DNA of 64,000 nt from Chryseobacterium camelliae. GTDB taxonomy: Bacteria; Bacteroidota; Bacteroidia; Flavobacteriales; Weeksellaceae. Below are positions 59,519 to 64,000 of the stretch, piece after piece (position 1 is the stretch's first letter; every line of letters begins with the position of its first letter). The stretch lies in assembly GCF_002770595.1 (NCBI RefSeq), contig NZ_CP022986.1, positions 1,736,001 through 1,800,000 of the forward strand. The letters are read 5' to 3'. The notes under the pieces were generated by a model. It was not told the origin of the DNA. It saw only the letters and a list, made by a program, of their open reading frames with translations, and did no database searches. A program made the translations under genes and the position numbers.

Positions 59519-59770
59519 ATCATCCGATGCTTTTAACCTGCATGACTGCGGAGATGCAGTAATATTATACCGGATTTATTGAATTAACAGGTAAATTTAT
59601 TGCATTTATAAGAATGCTTTAAAAAAAATATCTTACATTTGTTTTTTACAGCATAAGGAAATTTTTGGTTAATTCTCTTTCTGCCCCTGAAGACGAACAT
59701 TAGCAGTCTGCAATCTAGTCTTTTGAAAGATAACACTGTCCAATTCTTTCCTTTTTTTGTGCCCGAAAAT
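59519..59770. other. Non-coding gap after the ABC ATPase gene
   Basis: About 250 bp, AT-rich, with no gene. Nothing structured was noticed until the terminator at its right end. Confidence 0.5.
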
Positions 59771-59771
59771 T

Positions 59772-59810
59772 AAAAAACCGCTGCCTGAGCATCTCAACGG
59801 CAGCGGTTTT
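59772..59810. terminator. Terminator next to the MFS gene stop
   Basis: Stem AAAACCGCTGCC / GGCAGCGGTTTT with a 13-nt loop that can form a small inner GAG/CTC pairing, then T-rich sequence. It lies between the convergent ABC and MFS genes. Confidence 0.85.
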
Positions 59811-61118
59811 TTATTGGATATCTGTATTCAGTTTTGACGTCTCACGCGTATCTTTCATCCGGAAATAAACCACGAGTGAAAAGAATATGCAGAGTGTGAT
59901 GTACCAGTAAAAATAGTGCTCCACTCCTGCCTGCTTGAACCACAGGGCAATATATTCAGCCGTTCCTCCAAATACAGCAACGGTGAGGGCATAAGGAAGT
60001 CCTACACCCAAAGCTCTTACTTCGGAAGGAAAAAGTTCTGCCTTCACAACAGCATTAATAGAGGTATATCCGCTGACAATGATCAGTGAAATCATAATCC
60101 ATACAAATGACATTCCCATAGAAGTGGTATGGCTGAGTGCGGTCAATAAAGGAACCGTACCTACCGTCCCCAATATCCCGAATGCCAGCAACAGGGACCT
60201 CCTCCCGATCCTGTCGGACAATGCACCGAAAACCGGTTGCAGGCACGCAAACAGAAACAGGGAAACGAAGGAAACAAGCGTGGACTCTTCCTTACTTAAA
60301 TGGACGGTATTCACCAGGAATTTCTGCATGTAAGTCGTATAGGTATAGAACGCAAGCGTGCCGCCTAAAGTCAATCCTACCACCGTAAGAAGTGCCTGAG
60401 GATGCTTAAGAAGTTCTTTTATGGTACCCTTTTTATCCCGGACGGTGCCTTTTTTATTTTCAAAAGCTTCGGTTTCATGGAGATTTGACCTCAGGTACAA
60501 AGCAACTACAGACAGAACAGCACCAATGACAAATGGGATCCTCCAGCCCCAGGTTTCAAGCTGTTGTTCGGTTAGCAGGAGTTTCTGCAGGATCAGCTGG
60601 ATGCCCAGGGCAATCAGCTGTCCGCCAATGAGGGTTACATACTGAAAACTGGAATAGAATCCTCTCCGGTCTTCCGTAGCCATCTCACTGAGATAGGTTG
60701 CCGAAACCCCATATTCCCCGCCTACACTCAGTCCCTGAAGCAGCCGTGCCAGAAGCAGCAGCACCGGAGCTAAAACACCTATGGTCCCATAAGAAGGCGT
60801 AAGGGCAATCAGAAGGGAGCCTAAAGACATCAGCAGCACGGAAAGCGTCATAGCTCTTTTCCGCCCTACCCTGTCGGCGATACTTCCGAACATCCATCCT
60901 CCCACAGGCCGCATCAGAAAACCCACGGCAAAAATCCCTGCCGTGTTCAGGAGCTGTGCCGTCATATCGGAATCCGGAAAAAACGACTTGGAAAAGTAGA
61001 TGGCAAATGCCGCATAGGCGTACCAGTCATACCATTCAACCAGATTGCCAACCGAACCACCTACAATAGCTTTTATCCTTTCTCCGGTTGTGATCTGTGG
61101 CCTGTTTTGGATATTCAT
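59811..61118 (-). CDS. MFS transporter, metabolite:H+ symporter type
   Basis: A 435-residue inner membrane carrier with about 12 helices. The first loop reads GGSVGNLVEWYDWYAY (about 15-30) and DRVGRKRAMTLSV (about 83-95), typical of the MHS subfamily (KgtP, ProP, ShiA), and LLQGLSVGGEYG (about 127-138) is another hallmark. These import small acids or compatible solutes with protons. A 2-oxoglutarate-like substrate is possible, but the sequence does not settle it. It is a single gene. Confidence 0.9.
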   Translation of the reverse strand: MNIQNRPQITTGERIKAIVGGSVGNLVEWYDWYAYAAFAIYFSKSFFPDSDMTAQLLNTAGIFAVGFLMRPVGGWMFGSIADRVGRKRAMTLSVLLMSLGSLLIALTPSYGTIGVLAPVLLLLARLLQGLSVGGEYGVSATYLSEMATEDRRGFYSSFQYVTLIGGQLIALGIQLILQKLLLTEQQLETWGWRIPFVIGAVLSVVALYLRSNLHETEAFENKKGTVRDKKGTIKELLKHPQALLTVVGLTLGGTLAFYTYTTYMQKFLVNTVHLSKEESTLVSFVSLFLFACLQPVFGALSDRIGRRSLLLAFGILGTVGTVPLLTALSHTTSMGMSFVWIMISLIIVSGYTSINAVVKAELFPSEVRALGVGLPYALTVAVFGGTAEYIALWFKQAGVEHYFYWYITLCIFFSLVVYFRMKDTRETSKLNTDIQ

Positions 61119-61158
61119 GCTGCTTGTTATATTATCAGGAAAGTAAGAATTTATCTAA

Positions 61159-61503
61159 TTACGCTTTCTTTACAAACTCAGATTTCAGGGCCATGGATCC
61201 GAATCCGTCGATCTTGCAGTCGATATTATGGTCACTGTCCGGTCTCAATCTGATATTTTTAACTTTAGTTCCCGCTTTCACAGGCTTCGGGGCACCTTTT
61301 ACAGGAAGGTCTTTGATCACCACTACAGAATCTCCGTCCTGAAGCTCATTCCCGTTGGAATCCAGTATTTTACCGGAAACAGATGCTTCAGAAGCTGCCT
61401 CTTCAGGATTCCATTCATAAAAACATTGGGAACATACCATCACATTATCGCTCGGATATGTAAATTCGGAGCCGCATTTCGGGCAAAGTACAGGATTACT
61501 CAT
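61159..61503 (-). CDS. PhnA/YjdM family zinc-ribbon protein
   Basis: A 114-residue protein with an N-terminal zinc ribbon, CPKCGSEF and CSQCFYEW (Cys at about 7, 10, 28 and 31), and a C-terminal PhnA domain ([25 protein letters not shown] in parts). Despite the name, YjdM proteins are not known to be needed for phosphonate use in general, and no phosphonate genes are nearby. Function unknown. Confidence 0.9.
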   Translation of the reverse strand: MSNPVLCPKCGSEFTYPSDNVMVCSQCFYEWNPEEAASEASVSGKILDSNGNELQDGDSVVVIKDLPVKGAPKPVKAGTKVKNIRLRPDSDHNIDCKIDGFGSMALKSEFVKKA

Positions 61504-61719
61504 ATTTTTTCAGTTTTTGCAAAGGTAAGGTTTTGGATCCAGTTTTTTCTCTTGTGTAAAAGTGCACGCTCTATCATATTATGTAAATAATTCAGGTTTA
61601 AAATTTCCCAGGTAAACCTTCAGGACCTCAATGCCAAAACTTTATCCTGCCTGTGTTCAAATAAAAACCGTATTTTTGCAGAACTTTAGCTTTTCAGAGT
61701 CTAAAGCTCAATATTTAAA

Positions 61720-62934
61720 ATGTCCCAAATGGAACTTATTCACAGAAACTTAGCAATCGGAATTCACGATGCTTTACAGGAAACTTTTTTCGAAAAAAAC
61801 AAATATGCCGATAAAGTTATCGAAAGGCTGTTAAAAGCCAACAGAAAATGGGGAAGCCAGGACAGGGCTGTGGTTTCTGAAATTTTCTACAATATCATCC
61901 GCTGGAAGAAACGCCTGGAGTACTACATGGGAGAAGGCGTAAAACCCAATAACATCTATAAGCTGATTCTTGCCTATCTGTTGTGGAGCAAGACGAACTA
62001 TAAAAAATTTGAGGAATTCGACGGGATCAAAATCGCCGACATCATTACCAAACTTAAAAAAGGAACGGTCCCTACCAAAGCCATTGAATATTCCATCCCG
62101 GAGTGGCTGGCGGAAACCCTGGAAAAGGAACTCGGACAGAACTGGGAAAAAGAGATGCAGGCCCTGAACGAACAGGCCCCTACCGTATTGCGGACGAATT
62201 CCCTGAAAACGTCAACCAAGGAACTTATTTCCGATCTTTCAGATGAAAACGTGGTTTCTTATCCTATAAAAAACTATCCTGATGCGGTACAGCTGGAGGA
62301 GAAGAAAAATGTATTCCTGACCAGCGCGTTTAAAGACGGACTGTTTGAAATACAGGATGCTTCTTCACAGAAAATAGGGTATTTCCTGGATGTACAGGAA
62401 GGACAACGGGTGGTGGACGCCTGTGCAGGCGCAGGAGGAAAAACGCTTCACCTGGCTGCCTTAATGAAAAACAAAGGACAGATCATTGCCCTGGATATTT
62501 TTGAATGGAAACTTGCAGAGCTGAAACGACGCGCCAAGAGAGCCGGAGCCCATAATATAGAAACCAGGCTGATCTCTGACAACAAAGTCATCAAACGCCT
62601 TCACGAAAAGGCCGACAGGCTGCTGATAGATGCGCCATGTTCAGGTTTGGGTGTACTGAAGAGAAATCCGGACAGCAAATGGAAAATTGACCAGGAGTTT
62701 ATAGACCGGATAAAAGCGGAACAGCAGCAAATCCTTCAGGATTATTCCAAAATCCTTAAAAAAGGAGGAAAAATGGTGTATGCCACCTGTTCTATTCTTC
62801 CCTCCGAAAATAATGAGCAGGTAGAGGAATTCCTGAAAAACAATCCGGACTTTAAAATGATTAAAGACGAAAAAGTAATGCCAAGTCAGGGATATGACGG
62901 GTTTTATATGGCTTTAATCGAGCGTATTGCCTAA
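61720..62934 (+). CDS. RsmB/NOP-family 5-methylcytosine RNA methyltransferase
   Basis: A 404-residue SAM-dependent enzyme. An N-terminal NusB-like helical part is followed by the Rossmann core: ACAGAGGKTLHLA (about 238-250, SAM motif I), LDIFEWKLAELKRRA (about 263-277), DAPCSGLGVLKRNPD (about 305-319, Pro-Cys motif IV) and YATCSILPSENNEQV (about 350-364, catalytic Thr-Cys motif VI). Both cysteines of the m5C mechanism are present. It probably methylates 16S rRNA, but the exact base is not readable. Confidence 0.9.
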   Translation: MSQMELIHRNLAIGIHDALQETFFEKNKYADKVIERLLKANRKWGSQDRAVVSEIFYNIIRWKKRLEYYMGEGVKPNNIYKLILAYLLWSKTNYKKFEEFDGIKIADIITKLKKGTVPTKAIEYSIPEWLAETLEKELGQNWEKEMQALNEQAPTVLRTNSLKTSTKELISDLSDENVVSYPIKNYPDAVQLEEKKNVFLTSAFKDGLFEIQDASSQKIGYFLDVQEGQRVVDACAGAGGKTLHLAALMKNKGQIIALDIFEWKLAELKRRAKRAGAHNIETRLISDNKVIKRLHEKADRLLIDAPCSGLGVLKRNPDSKWKIDQEFIDRIKAEQQQILQDYSKILKKGGKMVYATCSILPSENNEQVEEFLKNNPDFKMIKDEKVMPSQGYDGFYMALIERIA

Positions 62935-62954
62935 ATAAACCGCCTTACCATATG

Positions 62955-62977
62955 AAGCTACCCTGCAGGGGTAGCTT
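62955..62977 (+). terminator. Terminator of the methyltransferase gene
   Basis: Nine-bp stem AAGCTACCC / GGGTAGCTT with a 5-nt loop, then TTGTTTTG. Confidence 0.85.
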
Positions 62978-63048
62978 TTGTTTTGCCCGGCAACAGTAAA
63001 GAATTATTTTTGAACCTAATTTTTACCCTTCATCTGAAATTTATTTTT

Positions 63049-64000
63049 ATGCTGACAAGATTTTTATTTTTTTTCTTTTTTATTGCCGTATTCAGTTCAG
63101 GCTATGCGCAGACCTATGAAATACAGTACATCAGTTCTTCTAACGGGAAGGTATCTCCCGGCCAGCCTCCTACGCTGGTATGGGTCAATGACAAAGAGAA
63201 TTTTATACTCAATACAACCATAAAAGAGCAGAAAAGCGAATACCCTTTTGAAATCACCAAGATTGAAAAACCCTCCAATACAGTCGTATCCTATGCTTTT
63301 CTAAAGCCCGGAGAAATTATTTCCGCATCTGATACCGAATCGGTAGGAAAACAGACTTTTGACTTCACATCAGAAACCAAAAAGATCCTGGGCTATAACT
63401 GTAAAAAAGCAGTCACCAAAATCAATTCCAATACCATAGAAGTCTGGTATACCAATGATCTCAAGATCAACGGCGGGCCTTCAACCCTTGGACAGAACCT
63501 TGGTCTGGTCCTGGAAATCGAACGCAATAAAAACAACCTGCTGACCGCCCAATCTATCAAAAAGGTAAAAAAAACATCCGTTGAAAGCCTTATGAAAGGG
63601 ACAGTAACCTCAACGGACCAGCTGGGATACAGGGACCTGCTCTGGAAAAGCCGTTTTACCACCCTGAAGGTTTTTGACAATGAAACCATTAATTTTTCTG
63701 ATGCTTCAAAATCAGACGAACAGGTGAAAAGATTTGCCAACGGAACGATTATCCTGAAGAAAATAAAGTTTCCGGCCATCAGTGAAGGGGAAAATATTTT
63801 TGTTGACCTTAAACAGCAGTCTAACGGAGATGCCTACGACAGGACGGGAACCGTATTCTTTATTCCGCAGGATCAATCCATGTCTTTTCTGGACGGGCTT
63901 GAGAAAGGGGTTAAAACACTTCCGGTATATGAAAACGGGAACGGGAAGCAGTACTTCGGCGTGGTTTCTGATGAAAAATACCTGGCTCCTGTAGAAATGA
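63049..64000 (+). CDS. GLPGLI-family secreted protein with PNGase F-like sequence (3' end outside the window)
   Basis: An open frame of 317 codons runs to the window edge. It starts with a signal peptide (about 1-21, very Phe-rich, ending SGYAQ). Residues about 100-165 match the GLPGLI family: KILGYNCKKAVTKI, EVWYTNDL, then GGPSTLGQNLGLVLEI at the GLPGLI position. Residues about 230-317 (GENIFVDLKQQSNGDAYDRTGTVFFIP, in parts) resemble the first domain of peptide-N-glycosidase F relatives from flavobacteria. This suggests a fusion of a GLPGLI module to a PNGase F-like glycoamidase, but the catalytic part is not visible. Confidence 0.75.
   Translation, partial: MLTRFLFFFFFIAVFSSGYAQTYEIQYISSSNGKVSPGQPPTLVWVNDKENFILNTTIKEQKSEYPFEITKIEKPSNTVVSYAFLKPGEIISASDTESVGKQTFDFTSETKKILGYNCKKAVTKINSNTIEVWYTNDLKINGGPSTLGQNLGLVLEIERNKNNLLTAQSIKKVKKTSVESLMKGTVTSTDQLGYRDLLWKSRFTTLKVFDNETINFSDASKSDEQVKRFANGTIILKKIKFPAISEGENIFVDLKQQSNGDAYDRTGTVFFIPQDQSMSFLDGLEKGVKTLPVYENGNGKQYFGVVSDEKYLAPVEM

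Noticed and set aside
1..64000. tRNA or rRNA genes, prophage, or an integrated conjugative element
   Set aside because: I saw no cloverleaf-like or rRNA sequence in the intergenic regions and no integrase, transposase, relaxase or phage structural gene among the proteins. A covariance search would be needed to exclude small RNA genes fully.

Overview
The window looks like a chromosomal segment of a flavobacterium (Bacteroidetes), most likely Chryseobacterium or a close relative. This is inferred from gene content and signals, not from a search. Several genes have the Bacteroidetes -7 element TAnnTTTG, and two promoters (secG and a TonB receptor) also have TTTG 19 bp upstream. Other pointers are TonB-dependent receptors, a GLPGLI protein with PNGase F-like sequence, a GxxExxY gene and mostly weak Shine-Dalgarno sequences. 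No rRNA, tRNA, CRISPR array, phage block or transposase gene was seen.

Layout. 0-7.9 kb: a broken gene end, a CoA-type Nudix hydrolase, an acyltransferase, a lipoprotein and Mpl (murein recycling) on +; then a nitronate monooxygenase/aldo-keto reductase pair, a GNAT enzyme, and a LysR regulator divergent from an MdaB-like quinone reductase. 8-14.8 kb: a GAF/PAS histidine kinase, a secreted DUF296 protein, a Crp-like regulator with an AhpD-like protein, DUF1304, and a TonB receptor overlapping a thioredoxin-like gene. 14.8-22.4 kb: tyrosine catabolism through homogentisate (hmgA, a CoA transferase, hppD, a small secreted protein, fahA, a flavin reductase), interrupted between fahA and the flavin reductase by an AT-rich GxxExxY cassette bounded by 19-bp inverted repeats. 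22.5-30 kb: a cysteine-rich bacteriocin-like peptide, alpha/beta hydrolases, a HipA-like/DUF3037 pair, CstA and a membrane phospholipase D-like protein. 30-46.3 kb: a second TonB receptor, a UvrD/PcrA helicase, a PAS histidine kinase with a receiver protein, a paired M16 protease operon, secG, a glycosyltransferase with recR, and PepD.

46.4-47.2 kb is a decay zone: an intact antitoxin, a ParE-like toxin with an in-frame stop, and a probable LOG-family remnant. 47.2-53 kb: a prolyl oligopeptidase, a RelA/SpoT-type synthetase, a ferredoxin with a ferredoxin/thioredoxin-type reductase, and a DUF3108 protein. 53.0-54.0 kb carries no protein gene. It holds a tandem duplication of about 305 bp just downstream of a NarL-type two-component system; each copy has a palindrome, a promoter-like box and a terminator on the minus strand, in the layout of twin small RNA genes. 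This is the most interesting signal in the window. 54-64 kb: the kinase and regulator, pheS, yceI, an orphan ABC ATPase, an MFS carrier, phnA, an RsmB-type methyltransferase, and the start of a GLPGLI/PNGase F-like secreted protein cut by the window edge.

Most genes form short operons separated by clear intrinsic terminators, many of them shared by convergent genes. Where an upstream in-frame non-ATG codon opened a longer frame, I moved the start to the ATG that begins a signal peptide or the conserved domain.
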